This document shows positions 52,735 to 62,917 of a stretch of 64,000 bases of DNA, piece by piece. Every line of letters starts with the position of its first letter. Position 1 is the stretch's first letter. The position numbers and the translations under genes are program-made. Under the pieces are notes generated by a model. The model made no database searches. It was given only the letters and a program-made list of their open reading frames with translations, and was not told the DNA's origin. Origin of the DNA: Bathynomus jamesi (taxonomy: Eukaryota > Arthropoda > Malacostraca > Isopoda > Cirolanidae); contig JAJOZX010009432.1 in assembly GCA_023014485.1 (NCBI GenBank), positions 1 to 64,000 of the forward strand. The letters are read 5' to 3'.

Positions 52735-55700
52735 GTGTGAGTTAGAAGCATCATTGGTATCCAAAGGGTACGGTATCATAGGTACCAGGTACTGGTAACG
52801 TTTCCTATAGGTGTTACGGCACACCATCGTACCCCTAAGTTCCTTCACGCCCCCCAGCTTCTGCGCCGAAAATTGTGGGTGCCTACAATTAGTTGGGAGG
52901 TTGTTCATCCAAACATACTAGATCCTTGAACGACTCAAAGTTAACAACCTCCCGATTCGCATGGTTGAGCGTAATACCCTTTGCCTTCACGATATATTCA
53001 TTTCTCCCCCACCCTGACCCGTACCCCATAAGTCTTAGGTCCTGTTGAGGCAAAAGAGTCGGCGTATGCGTTGTCCCCATACTCATCCTTGATCTCATCA
53101 GTGAGCTCGCCGAGGAACTCCCCAATAGTGGGCATGTATTCACCCTCCCTCTCTGTGAATATCACGCTATCTGTATCGGCATACAATACTCTCCGCCCAA
53201 GAGAATGCAATAGACCCCAAGTTTTATACGGGCGAGGCTGTTGTGAAGCTTGCCACAGGTATGTTTGTAACCCTTGAGGTATCTGTGGCAAATTCATGTT
53301 GTACTTTATTACGTAAGTATTACCTACATTTACGATCTCCATGACCTCTTTATCGGGGGCATTGGCATAATCCCAGACATCGCTATAACTTTGTGCCAAA
53401 TGAATGCTCCCTCTGCCGGTATTCTGCGCAAATTTTCCCCATAGACTGTTTAGAACACTTTGCACTAAAGCGCTTGCCAGGATTCTTTACAATTTGGACA
53501 CGATCAAGTTGTATACCTTCGCGGTCGCGGTAACGTTGAATATAGGCAGACTTTTCATCTTCGGTATCAACTCCTCGCGGATACCCTGATGCCTCAACCT
53601 TATCCTTCAAAAAGGTGTTTATATATGGTGTGAAAAGGTTGGGTAGCTTCTGAAACCTCCACACCTCATGTATCTTCAGTATTCTATAACCATGGCGCAC
53701 GGCTAGGGCCAACTCAGGACTTGTATATACGCCTCTGATCTTACGCTGGTGGGGTATATGGTTACATTCGCCGTTATCCTCTTCCGCGCACTTCATGCAC
53801 AGGGGAAACATGAGCTTGTCGTCGATAACGACAGGTAAGATCGGCATCCATAAATTGCGTGGGGGGAGTACGTCTGAAAGAGATCCCAAAGTAACGATCA
53901 TTCAAATTTTTTGAAAATTCATTGATGGATGGTAGGCTAGGCCCCACCAGTTTCTCAGGAGCGCCCACGGGGTACGGATGCTCTTCATCACGTATGGGTA
54001 TAAAGAACAGAAATCGTAGTAATGGAGCTTCACGCCCTCCGTAGGTGGGAAGTATAGTCTGAAAGGTTTGTACGTCCTCCAAACAAGCTATCACCACATT
54101 TGAGAGGATCCAGCACCATTGAACGCTTGATCGCTTTTATTTCCTCACGGTACACCTCGTCTGTCTCCATCCGTGCATCATATTCATGCTCCCACAAGAC
54201 TTTGTGAGTGAACTGTGATCCTATAAGTTGATTGCGGCGTGGGTGCGGGTCGATGCAAGACAGTCGCAGGAGACCTACCGTGGTTATCTCCGGTGAATCC
54301 GCACTCAGGACGGGGGCATCCATGCCACCAGCAACCGTTAAAGGAGTACACAGTCTTCACACCAGTGACACGGTTTTCACTTAACCCATCACCCAAAAAC
54401 ACGTCCATTAATCTTAATGGGTACTTCACCCGTGTTGCGGGCGTGCTTTATGTATACACCTGTCTGTTGCTGTAGGTGTATGAGCCAGTAAATAGCCTTG
54501 TGCCCGTAACGCGGGGATTGTTTCGGTGAATAATGGCTAAGGTGTCTTTCGGCATGAAGTTATTCTTGAACACCGTAAAACATAATGATGCGATGGTGGT
54601 TGCGACTTGCAGTGGATCGCATTTGAAACGGGCTATGTACATCCTTCTAAAGGCCTGGAAACATACTCTAAGCACGCGCACATCATTCACGCAATAACGC
54701 TCACATTCATCAGCTATATTATAAGGGTTACTTTCATTAAAACTGTCGTAGTATCGATCAAAGTCTTCACGTTCATCCATGCAGTCAAAATAATGTTTGG
54801 GGGGTGGTGGGCCTACGTAGTTTAAAGTCTCGCTGGTGAGGAAAGTGTATGGAAGTATCCTTTGGAAACTTCAGCTGCTACTCCCATCACCTTGGGTAGC
54901 TTTGCTAATTTACAAGGTGTGAATAATAAAGTATCTTTAAATTGTACATTGCCTCCTATCTGCATCTGTATTAATTTGTTGCCTCTTTTCAATGGATCAC
55001 CTGTAAATATCTCAGAGGATTCGTGTTCAAGCAACTCCTTATAAAGGAACTGCGTGTCAAACTTTGCCCCGTTATGGGCGAGAATATACAGTCATCATTT
55101 TTTGAACTTGTCGGCTAACTTGACAATATAGGACACAATAGTTTCACAGGACTATCGCTGACATTCGTTTTAAAAACGTTGTCCGTTTACCACATTTGGG
55201 GCACTCGTCACATTCGATATCCATACACTCATCACAGATAGTCTGGCTCACAAGTAAATGTGGAATTACCTCTTTGGTTTCAGCGTTCGTATATGTTTCT
55301 ATATCGTAGTATACAGTTATACAGGGGTTATTTTTAGGCTTAGCATCTTTCATATAACATACATGCTTTACTCCATCCGCCTTATATTCCTCCTGGCATG
55401 TAGGACAGTGAATTACGTCACACTTGGCTTAAATTTTCCCCAATTATCCATTGTGTGAAACATACCACATTCACAGATTCTCATTTTCCTGCACGTGCCA
55501 ATTGATTTATGGAAATCAAAACAGCTATTATTGAAAAATGTGCGTCTACACACATCACAGTCTCTCTTCTCAGCTTCAACTACACGGCTTTCACATTTGG
55601 TGCTTTTACACTGCTCACATACCATGTGACATTCTTTACAATGTCTCACTATATCATCCGCAAACTCGAGGCACCCCTTACACAAATCATGATGTCTCCC

Positions 55701-56879
55701 ATATTTTCGACTTTTGTCATAACTCGCGTAAAGCCCCCTTATATTACGGATGGGGAGATACGTTGTCCCTGACAATCCTAAAATAAGTAGGGGCCTTGTA
55801 CGATCTCTCACACAGCTTTTAAAAACATACACAGTCCTACGACGATCATCCAACCCAAACACAACTATGCGGACATTCATTTCCTGTTCTACCCTTCTCA
55901 GCTCTTCAGGACCCATATTACAGTCAAATTCAAGTTCACAGTCTTCAGCTAGTTTACGGGCATGCTCCACGACTGTAGGCAACCAAATTTTTTGAGTTCG
56001 TGTATTTTGTACAGTAAACATACGTGCTAAGAGTACTGCTATAAAGCCGCAACCACGATCGACGTTTATATGCCGTCTATAAATAGCTTGAGAATTGAAG
56101 TTAAGAGTATACGGTATGGCACTATGACCCGCAACACGGTATACATGGTCAATATTTACCGTGAAGTTGTCCATATTGAAGGCTATACTACTTTGGGCGG
56201 CTTGCATTATACGCCCTAATATATATTCTACATCTTCAGCCGCCAAACGTCTAAATGGCACTATCACCCAATAATCGTCTACATCACCGTCATCTGACCC
56301 GAATCCAAAGGACATACTCGTCCTGACTTCACGCTCGTCACGATTCTGAAGAGCAAACTCTATAATACGCTCTACAACCCGGCGTAGTCCGCGCTCAATA
56401 CCATTGCTATACATGACTCTAGGGTCTACCCTGACTCTATACCGATTTCTAGTCAAGGCTGGGGTGGGGGCTGCGGATCGCACCAATTCCAGCGTTATAC
56501 CATCCTCAACAGAACGGGGGGCGGATTAGTGGATATATTAGCGGAAGGTGCTGCTGATGGGGGCCCTGTTGCGTAGGAGGTTGATGGTTGGGGCTCTATT
56601 ATTGTAGACTTAACAGAACGGGGGGCGGCGGATGAATAAGGGGATATATTAGGTGCTGCTGGGGGTGTTGTTGCGTAAGAGGTTGAGGGTTGGGGATCTA
56701 TTACCGCTGCAACAGACGCGTATTTCGGTCGCTTTATACCTGACGTGGGTATCTCATACCTCCGCTTTGGACGTGTTACCGGTATCGCTGGTGAGGGTTC
56801 AGGGGAGGAGATCACAACTACACTGTCGTCGAGGTCATCCGTAATGATGGGCTGCTCTACCTCATCGTCATTCACGGTT
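52735..56879 (-). pseudogene. polB: Polinton copy B protein-primed DNA polymerase B, multiply frameshifted
   Basis: N to C on minus: a disordered Pro/Ser-rich start (56875-56495), a Cys/His-rich region (KGCLEFADDIVRHCKECHMVCE) to 55413, exonuclease motif I YYDIETY (about 55310), motif II HNGAKFDTQF (about 55070), motif III YCVNDV (about 54700), the SFNGCWWHGCP block (54340), palm motif A YDFCSLYPYV in its own short frame (about 54010), motif B NSLWGKF (53450), motif C LYADTDSVIF (53180) and a C-terminal tail to about 52735. I count about ten frame changes, several flanking motif A, so the gene is dead in this copy. No ATG opens the first frame; it starts at GTG or after a splice acceptor at 56880. 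Confidence 0.93.
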
Positions 56880-56963
56880 CTGTGGGAGAAGAAATATAAG
56901 GATCAGCACTCAAAATTTGTAATATTTTGTAAATGACTCACTTAGGAGTGTGACGTGTTAGAA
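56880..56963. promoter_or_regulatory. Divergent intergenic region, polB versus ATPase, with a possible mini-intron
   Basis: Only 84 bases separate the two divergent genes. On the minus strand it reads GTGAGT, a TGCTGAT branch-like site, and TTTCTTCTCCCACAG ending at 56880, which together look like a roughly 61-base intron before the polymerase frame. No TATA box stands out. If real, the intron would solve the missing ATG of polB by splicing to an upstream exon that overlaps the ATPase gene antisense. Confidence 0.4.
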
Positions 56964-57593
56964 ATGGACTCTGTAGAAAAATTCAGATTCACGAGCCCAT
57001 CCACATGTATTATATCTGGACCTACAGGATGTGGTAAAACTGTGTTTATGCTTAAAATCATTAAAGAAAAGGGGGAGATGTTCTCGAAATTTGTGCGTAA
57101 AGTTATATGGTGCTATTCGACGTATCAATCAGTGTTCAACGAGTACCAAGATGATATTTTGTTCCACAAAGGCGTATATGACGTTAATTCGTTAAAGGGA
57201 AATGAACATACAATCATTGTAATTGACGATCTCATGTTGGAGATGGATAAAACGTTTGCCGAGACATTTACAGTATTCTCCCACCATCTTAACATAAGCG
57301 TGTTCTTCATCAATCAGAATCTATTTTTCAAAAATAGATACATGCGCGATGTGTCGTTAAATACGCAATATCTAGTCTTATTCGCGCAACGTAGAGATGT
57401 ATCACAAATTGGGGTATTAGCCAATCAAATGTTCCCGAATCAGCGTAAGGAGTTTTTGGAAGTTTATAAAGAAGCTACAAGCACGCGTTACGGATATTTG
57501 CTTTGCGACCTTCATCCGCGAAACACGTTTAGAGTGCTTCTGCGAACGAATATATTTCCAAACGAGCCTGAAACGGTGTATATTCCAGAATGA
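56964..57593 (+). CDS. Polinton FtsK/HerA-type genome-packaging ATPase
   Basis: Starts at ATG 56964 (MDSVEKF); the frame is open three codons further but only from a GTG. Walker A GPTGCGKT at residues 18-25, Walker B IIVIDDL near residue 90, and a downstream FINQNLF motif with the Asn/Gln sensor expected in the A32-like packaging ATPases of Polintons, virophages and NCLDV. About 209 residues, normal for the family. It would power DNA entry into capsids. It is first in the plus-strand module, and its TGA overlaps the next ATG (ATGA). Intact. Confidence 0.95.
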   Translation: MDSVEKFRFTSPSTCIISGPTGCGKTVFMLKIIKEKGEMFSKFVRKVIWCYSTYQSVFNEYQDDILFHKGVYDVNSLKGNEHTIIVIDDLMLEMDKTFAETFTVFSHHLNISVFFINQNLFFKNRYMRDVSLNTQYLVLFAQRRDVSQIGVLANQMFPNQRKEFLEVYKEATSTRYGYLLCDLHPRNTFRVLLRTNIFPNEPETVYIPE

Positions 57594-57913
57594 CAAAGAG
57601 ACTAAAGAAATACCGTGAATTAATAAAAATCTATCATCGACTGCCTCGGGCAATGCAGCAGATGTTTATTAAAAATATCGATGCCGACTTTTTAAAATGC
57701 ATCTGTGAAATCTGTCTTAACGTTATAAATTGCAATGTATCAATGAAAACCCATCAGAAGGCTCGCCTACGCCGCTACAAGAACATAATACGTGCACTCG
57801 CTCGTAAAAGCCAAACTGTAGCGAAGAAAAAGCGAATTATTGTACAAACAGGAGGGTCATTTCTCCCCATCTTATTTTCAGTTTTGGGTCCTTTACTGAC
57901 TAGATTAATATAA
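57590..57913 (+). CDS. Polinton small basic protein with hydrophobic tail
   Basis: 107 residues from ATG 57590, overlapping the ATPase stop. Very basic N-terminal two thirds (KTHQKARLRRYKN, KKKRIIV) with a Cys pair (CICEIC), then QTGGSFLPILFSVLGPLL, a Gly-Gly plus hydrophobic tail. Arthropod Polintons commonly carry a small protein with such a GG-FLP-type tail at this place; a capsid-lining, membrane-active or scaffolding role is inference. Its TAA overlaps the next ATG by one base (TAATG). Intact. Confidence 0.7.
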   Translation: MTKRLKKYRELIKIYHRLPRAMQQMFIKNIDADFLKCICEICLNVINCNVSMKTHQKARLRRYKNIIRALARKSQTVAKKKRIIVQTGGSFLPILFSVLGPLLTRLI

Positions 57914-58642
57914 TGAAGAAAGTGGTAGTGATTCCCCACGAGGTGTACGCCTCACTGCAAAGGAGACACGTATCTAGATCCCCGTAAAAGCAGACTTAAA
58001 AGAATGGAAAGCGAATTGTTAGCCCTATTAAACAGTGAAAAAACACCTGATGAGAAAAGAATCTTATACCAAGAAGCTCTGCAGAAATTTCTTCACGAGT
58101 ACGAAAATTATAAGAGCCCTACAGAGATTCCTGTGGTTATTAGGCACAGCACGGGGGACGATGGCGACATAGGATCTATACCCGACGACACAGCTGACCA
58201 ACCAAAAAGATTAGCCACACAACATATCGAACATGTATTAAAAAATACCCTCCCACTTACATTGAGGAGTAAAGGCTTAAGTCTTTATAATCTATTGAAT
58301 GAGGATCCCGCCATACAATGGACCGATACAGGGGAGATCATTGTGGAAGGATCAAAGGTACAGGGATCGAATATCGTAGACATTGTCCATGATCTGGTGA
58401 GAAAGTGGGATAGGCCATCACCATCAGGATGGAAGCATATTAAAGCAAGACTACAACAAATAAATGTCCCTAAAACGTTGATAGGAAATCTGAACAGGTT
58501 AAAAGACTTGGAACATGCAACGCCTGTGACACAATTGAAGGCGCCGTCACCCCCGGCGGTAACACCTTTGAAGAGGAGCAAGAAGAGGTTAAACCAACCC
58601 TACCCACGTGCCTCTAAAATACGCAAATGGCTAACGTATTAA
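57913..58642 (+). pseudogene. Polinton PW-like protein, single frameshift near the start
   Basis: The coupled ATG at 57913 opens MKKVVVIPHEVYASLQ, then the frame breaks around 57957-57962 (GCAAAGG, one A short) and stops at 57985. The other frame continues as GDTYLDPRKSRLKRMES and stays open to TAA 58642, giving about 243 residues in all. Translation could restart at ATG 58004, which would leave 212 residues. The C-terminal third contains the PSGWKHIKARLQQINVP block typical of the PW-type gene found between small genes and integrase in arthropod Polintons, then a basic tail. Its end overlaps the integrase start by 16 bases. Function unknown. Confidence 0.75.
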
Positions 58643-59691
58643 CTAAACGCTATTATGACATTTCTACCCCATCCTCTTACGGCGGCGTAGATAGACTGTA
58701 CAGAAGTGTTTACGGAGTAGGAAAAAAAGATGTTGAAAGATTTTTGAGGGAGCAGGACGCTTATACGCTTCATAAGCCTGTGAGAAAAAGGTTTAAAACA
58801 GCCAAGACAACGGCTTCCTCGATTGATTCTATTTGGCAAGCAGATTTAACAGACATGCAAAGATATTCTGTGTATAACGATGGTTACCGCTACATTCTAT
58901 TCATAATAGACGTGTTCTCTAGATATCTGTGGCTAGTTCCTCTGAAAAATAAATCACCTGAAACAGTTGCTAAAGCCACCAAAACGCTAATGTTAAAAGA
59001 AAACAGGGTTCCTGGCTATTTTTGTACGGATATGGGGAAGGAGTTTATAGGCCGTGCTTTTCAGAATATGTTGACAGAGTTTAATATCAGCTATTACACA
59101 ACCAATTCTATACATAAGGCTTCTTTAGCTGAAAGAGTTCAGCGCACCATAAAGGAACGCATGCACCGTTATTTTACACATAAAAACACATACAGATTTC
59201 TAGACATTCTGGAATCATTGGCATCATCCTACAACCGCTCACACCATCGCACGATTGGGGCAACACCTAACGAAGTTTTAGAAAGAGGTACGCTCCCGAG
59301 AAGAGATGGATCACCACCACCACCACCACCCCACTCTGTGCGCTTCAAAATCAATGATTATGTAAGGCTGTCGCGTTCGGGGAATAAATTCGCAAAGGGT
59401 TTTGAGCAAGGATGGACACGCGAGATTTTTAAAGTTAGGGCTGTGAGACCTAAAGGTGTAATAATGATGTATTACATTGAAGATTTGAATGGGGAAGAAA
59501 TCTCAGGAGGCTTTTACCGCGAGGAATTGCAGAAAGTTGCGTTTAATTTAGAAAAAAATGTGTTTAAAATTGAGAAAATTTTAGGAAGCAAAGGTTCAGG
59601 AAGGAGAAAAATGTACCTGGTGAAATGGCTAGGGTACCCAGAAAGCTTCAACACCTATATAAAAGCTGATGCAATAATGAAGCTTAAATAG
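58627..59691 (+). CDS. int: Polinton retroviral-type integrase with chromodomain
   Basis: 354 residues from ATG 58627. The rve catalytic core has WQADLTDMQ (Asp, residue 77), FCTDMGKEF (Asp near 138) and SLAERVQR (Glu near 174), a DD35E-type triad. A Pro run (SPPPPPP) near residue 230 separates it from an SH3-like segment (DYVRLSRSGNKFAKGFEQGW) and a C-terminal chromodomain (FKIEKILGSK, MYLVKWLGYP, at 318-345). It joins Polinton ends to host DNA; the chromodomain may steer insertion to marked chromatin. All key residues are present and the frame is intact. Confidence 0.96.
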   Translation: MANVLTKRYYDISTPSSYGGVDRLYRSVYGVGKKDVERFLREQDAYTLHKPVRKRFKTAKTTASSIDSIWQADLTDMQRYSVYNDGYRYILFIIDVFSRYLWLVPLKNKSPETVAKATKTLMLKENRVPGYFCTDMGKEFIGRAFQNMLTEFNISYYTTNSIHKASLAERVQRTIKERMHRYFTHKNTYRFLDILESLASSYNRSHHRTIGATPNEVLERGTLPRRDGSPPPPPPHSVRFKINDYVRLSRSGNKFAKGFEQGWTREIFKVRAVRPKGVIMMYYIEDLNGEEISGGFYREELQKVAFNLEKNVFKIEKILGSKGSGRRKMYLVKWLGYPESFNTYIKADAIMKLK

Positions 59692-59699
59692 TATGCAAC

Positions 59700-60557
59700 A
59701 TGGCTCCTAACCATTTCTACGTCACACTCCCGTCCTCCTCGTCCCTGTCTGTACACCCTAACAACACGCTAGCCAACTTTGTAACAGAACTCCATGGGCA
59801 CATTGAATTGGGTCGTGATTCGTATGAGGTGGGGATATGCGAAATTCAGCTGGACACCGTCTTTTTAAATATTGAACATAAAGAAACCGTTTTTACGATT
59901 CTTAGAGACATTGACGAGTGTGAAAAAGCTGGGGTAGCTATGGATGAAACTATGCGCATCGCTCGGACTAAGATTACACGGTATTACAGTACAGAAGTAA
60001 GACTAGGGCCGGGTCAATATGGTTCGGCCGAGGATGTTGTGAGAGGCTTAAACGTGAGTTTAAGAAACTCAAACCTTACGAATGATTTAGTATATGAAAT
60101 CGTAAACAACCCTGCACATACACTAATCCTAAAATCAAAGACTAACAGACGTCTTAAAGAACATAGAAAGTTCAAAATTCTAACCAACGGCCGATATAGC
60201 GCAGCCTTCCAAAGAGACACATTTCACGAGACACAGTATAACTTGTCCAGATTAATGTATCAATTGAAGATGGAGAAATTGGCTGAAAGGTCCCCAGACA
60301 TGTGCTATATTTACAGTAATATAGTGGAGCACCAGTTTGTTGGGGATACCCAGGCACGCCTGCTGCGCATTGCTCACATCCCCAACCATAGAGGAAGGAG
60401 TTTGAGTATTACATATGACAGGCCCCATTATGTGAATGTCGCAACTAATTTAATAACCAATATCACAATATATATAAGAACGATTGAGGGCGAAAACTTC
60501 CCATTCGGTAACGGGAGCTTAACAGTGAAGCTACACTTTCGACGCACTGAGTTATAA
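59700..60557 (+). CDS. Polinton minor (penton-like) capsid protein
   Basis: 285 residues from ATG 59700 (caacATGG). The start NHFYVTLPSSSSLSVHPNNTLANFVTEL matches, in two halves, the conserved N-terminus of Polinton minor capsid proteins, which form a single jelly roll at the vertices. YEVGICEIQL and the C-terminal GSLTVKLHFRRTEL strand also fit. Intact. It overlaps the following gene by TAATG. Confidence 0.85.
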   Translation: MAPNHFYVTLPSSSSLSVHPNNTLANFVTELHGHIELGRDSYEVGICEIQLDTVFLNIEHKETVFTILRDIDECEKAGVAMDETMRIARTKITRYYSTEVRLGPGQYGSAEDVVRGLNVSLRNSNLTNDLVYEIVNNPAHTLILKSKTNRRLKEHRKFKILTNGRYSAAFQRDTFHETQYNLSRLMYQLKMEKLAERSPDMCYIYSNIVEHQFVGDTQARLLRIAHIPNHRGRSLSITYDRPHYVNVATNLITNITIYIRTIEGENFPFGNGSLTVKLHFRRTEL

Positions 60558-60943
60558 TGGATAGAAAGCCTTTCACCGTCTATCGAGGGATGCGATACCA
60601 GCGCGGTAGTGGACTTGGATCCATTTTTTCATCCATACTACGTACGGCTGTTCCTTTGCTGAAGAGGGGTGCCAGATACCTTGGAAGGAAAGCGCTACAA
60701 TCAGGCCTTAACACTGCAGAAGACATATTGGCCGGGGCTAAACCTAAAGAAGCTCTAAAAAAACATTTAAAGCGTACACGGAACGAAATCATCAAAGATG
60801 CAAAGAGAAAAATGCGTGGTGGCGGGAAGAAGAAGAGGGCTCCCCGGAAGAAGAAGGGGTCACGTGGTATTAAACGTAAAAGGCTATCAAAAAAGAAATG
60901 CTGTAAGCGAATGAAACCTATGGTTGACCACTTTTTTGACTGA
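60557..60943 (+). CDS. Polinton basic core/pVI-like protein
   Basis: 128 residues from ATG 60557. The first half has an amphipathic Gly-rich segment (GSGLGSIFSSILRTAVPLLKRG), which resembles the lytic helix region of adenovirus pVI/pX-like proteins. The second half is Lys/Arg-rich (RKMRGGGKKKRAPRKKKGSR), as in DNA-condensing core proteins. A role in genome condensation and endosome escape is inference from composition and position between minor and major capsid genes. Intact. Confidence 0.65.
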   Translation: MDRKPFTVYRGMRYQRGSGLGSIFSSILRTAVPLLKRGARYLGRKALQSGLNTAEDILAGAKPKEALKKHLKRTRNEIIKDAKRKMRGGGKKKRAPRKKKGSRGIKRKRLSKKKCCKRMKPMVDHFFD

Positions 60944-61017
60944 TATAAGCTAAGGATATTGATCTCATGAATCATAGTTTGTTTACCACTTGTCGAGAGA
61001 GGAGTCACTATTTCGCC

Positions 61018-62319
61018 ATGGCACGCTTCATCCACCCATGTAGTTCACAATGCTGTAAATCGGAGCTGTCCTTTTTTGAGCTCCCGCCAACCCAAGTTTC
61101 TATTGAGCACAGTGACTTTATTACAATTAACCCTTTAAACACAATTAGTTCACCGAGTGCACCTATAGAATTCGTGATACCCAGCTCAGGTCCTTACTTT
61201 TTTGATCCAAGCTGTGTGCACATGTACGCTAAGCTACGTATAGCCCATTCTGATGGAACGGCCTGCGATGACAAATATGCTGTATACCCTGAAACAAACT
61301 TTCTGCACGCCATATTCAACCAGTGTGACGTATATTTAAATCAGACCAACATATCGGCAGGCACGGGGTACTATCATCTACGAGCCTATTTGGAAAATGT
61401 CCTCAACTTTTCCAAAGAAGCGAAGGCTACCTTTTTAAGTGCGGAGGGATATTATCAAACTAAAGATGAAAATAGTATAAAGGACAAATTTAAAAATTCT
61501 AAAAAGAAAATATACGAGTGTTTTGGACGGTTGCACACAGATTTCACTTTCCAGGAGAAGTTGCTTGTGAACGGGGTGGATATGAAAATAAAGCTCACCC
61601 GCACGAGTCCTGAGATCTGCTTAAATCTGGATGCGAATCAAGAAGAGGGTGCAAAGTCCGTTGTGGTTCACATTATGGACACATACCTCCGCGTACGGCG
61701 AGTGAAATTAAGTTCACCAAAACAACTAGAAATTGAGAAAAATTTACTAAACGCTACAGTGAAATATCCTATTAACAGAGTGCAGATCAAACTATATACG
61801 GTTCCTGCAGGGTTGGCATCGAAGCAGATAGAAAACATTGCCCTGGGAAATCTTCCTAAAAGGATATTAATCGGCATGCAGGACCACGCTTCGGTGAATG
61901 GAAAATATAAAAAGAGTGCCTTTAAATTCGAGAATTTCGGACTTAAAAATATAACTCTATACGTTAATGGCACTGCTTTGGGTGGAACAATGGGTACGGA
62001 CTATTCATCAGACGCTGTGTTACCTCTTTGTGCCAGAGCCTATAGTAATCTGACCCATATTGCAGGTGATTGTGATGAGCTTGGTAATGGGGTAACGCAG
62101 GAAGAATTCATTGATCAATTTAACCTTTATCCGTTTGACATTACACCTGACTTATCTGCTAGCGTAAATACCCATTTAACACCACAGCAGAGCGGTAACA
62201 TCTCAGTGCGGCTGGAATTCGCCAAGCCTATAGACGCTCCTATTAGTGTACTAGTATATCTCGAATCGCAAGCCCTAATAGAAGTAGATAGATTTAGAAG
62301 CGTTATCACTGACTTTTAA
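61018..62319 (+). CDS. Polinton hexon-like double jelly-roll major capsid protein
   Basis: I choose ATG 61018 because its context (tcgccATGG) is strong and family proteins begin just before SSQCCKSELSFFELPPTQ; an in-frame ATG at 60967 would add 17 residues. From 61018 it has 433 residues. The family is often annotated in databases as F54H12.2-like after a C. elegans relic. It has two jelly-roll domains as in adenovirus hexon, with KSELSFFELPPTQVSIE at the start and PIDAPISVLVYLESQALIEV at the end. It is intact, and copy A at 1-961 is its decayed relative. It would form the capsid shell. Confidence 0.93.
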   Translation: MARFIHPCSSQCCKSELSFFELPPTQVSIEHSDFITINPLNTISSPSAPIEFVIPSSGPYFFDPSCVHMYAKLRIAHSDGTACDDKYAVYPETNFLHAIFNQCDVYLNQTNISAGTGYYHLRAYLENVLNFSKEAKATFLSAEGYYQTKDENSIKDKFKNSKKKIYECFGRLHTDFTFQEKLLVNGVDMKIKLTRTSPEICLNLDANQEEGAKSVVVHIMDTYLRVRRVKLSSPKQLEIEKNLLNATVKYPINRVQIKLYTVPAGLASKQIENIALGNLPKRILIGMQDHASVNGKYKKSAFKFENFGLKNITLYVNGTALGGTMGTDYSSDAVLPLCARAYSNLTHIAGDCDELGNGVTQEEFIDQFNLYPFDITPDLSASVNTHLTPQQSGNISVRLEFAKPIDAPISVLVYLESQALIEVDRFRSVITDF

Positions 62320-62320
62320 A

Positions 62321-62803
62321 ATGGATGCTAATACACTTCAGAAAGTAATGGAGCGAGTCACACGTTCCAAATTTATCGGCGTGTTTGCGAAGAATGAAAC
62401 ATTGAGTTTGCCAAGTACGCGAGAATGCGGTAGTCTTATTGTGAACACAGACATCATCGGTAATGAAGGGATTCACTGGATCGCTGTCTATTTTAAAAAT
62501 AGACAGCGCCTGTACTATTTTGATTCACTCGGTACTCAACCCTGGAGTGACCCTATTATTGTAAAATTTCTCGCTCAGTTACATATTCCCGAAGTTGTAT
62601 GGAACCCATTTCGTATGCAGGGATATTTTACTAATGTTTGCGGAATGTACTGTGTCTCATTTCTCATGCATATGTCAAATGATAAAGAATTTATAAATTT
62701 TTTAAATTTATTTGACCCGTGTCACACTCACCGAAACGATGAAATGGTATGCAGACAGATAAAAAACCGTTTTCCAATTGTACGTACTCGTTGTATATTA
62801 TAA
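62321..62803 (+). CDS. Polinton adenain-like cysteine protease
   Basis: 160 residues from ATG 62321, one base after the capsid stop. The adenain/Ulp1 catalytic set is visible in order: His in EGIHWIAVYF (residue 48), Asp in YYFDSLGT (65), Gln in RMQGYF (95) and Cys in NVCGMYCVSFL (101 region). It would cleave capsid and core proteins during maturation. Intact, in contrast with copy A. It is last on the plus strand and is followed by AATAAA. Confidence 0.93.
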   Translation: MDANTLQKVMERVTRSKFIGVFAKNETLSLPSTRECGSLIVNTDIIGNEGIHWIAVYFKNRQRLYYFDSLGTQPWSDPIIVKFLAQLHIPEVVWNPFRMQGYFTNVCGMYCVSFLMHMSNDKEFINFLNLFDPCHTHRNDEMVCRQIKNRFPIVRTRCIL

Positions 62804-62837
62804 TGTTTTTGTTCGTATATTTGTAACGGTATATTCG

Positions 62838-62868
62838 TTTATTGTACTGATTTCTTTCATTTAATAAA
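62838..62868. terminator. Convergent poly(A) signals
   Basis: AATAAA on plus at 62863-62868 (conserved in copy A) and AATAAA on minus at 62838-62843 serve the convergent capsid-protease and acidic-gene transcripts. Their cleavage regions would overlap. Confidence 0.6.
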
Positions 62869-62917
62869 TTTATGAAAATATATTGTGTCTTCTTATCCCA
62901 AAAAGATCGAAAAACAC

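Noticed and set aside
52735..56486. Introns as the explanation for the many frame changes in polB
   Set aside because: The frame pieces overlap or abut with homologous sequence continuing straight through, leaving no room for introns; indels are the simpler reading. Only the point at 56880 has convincing splice signals.
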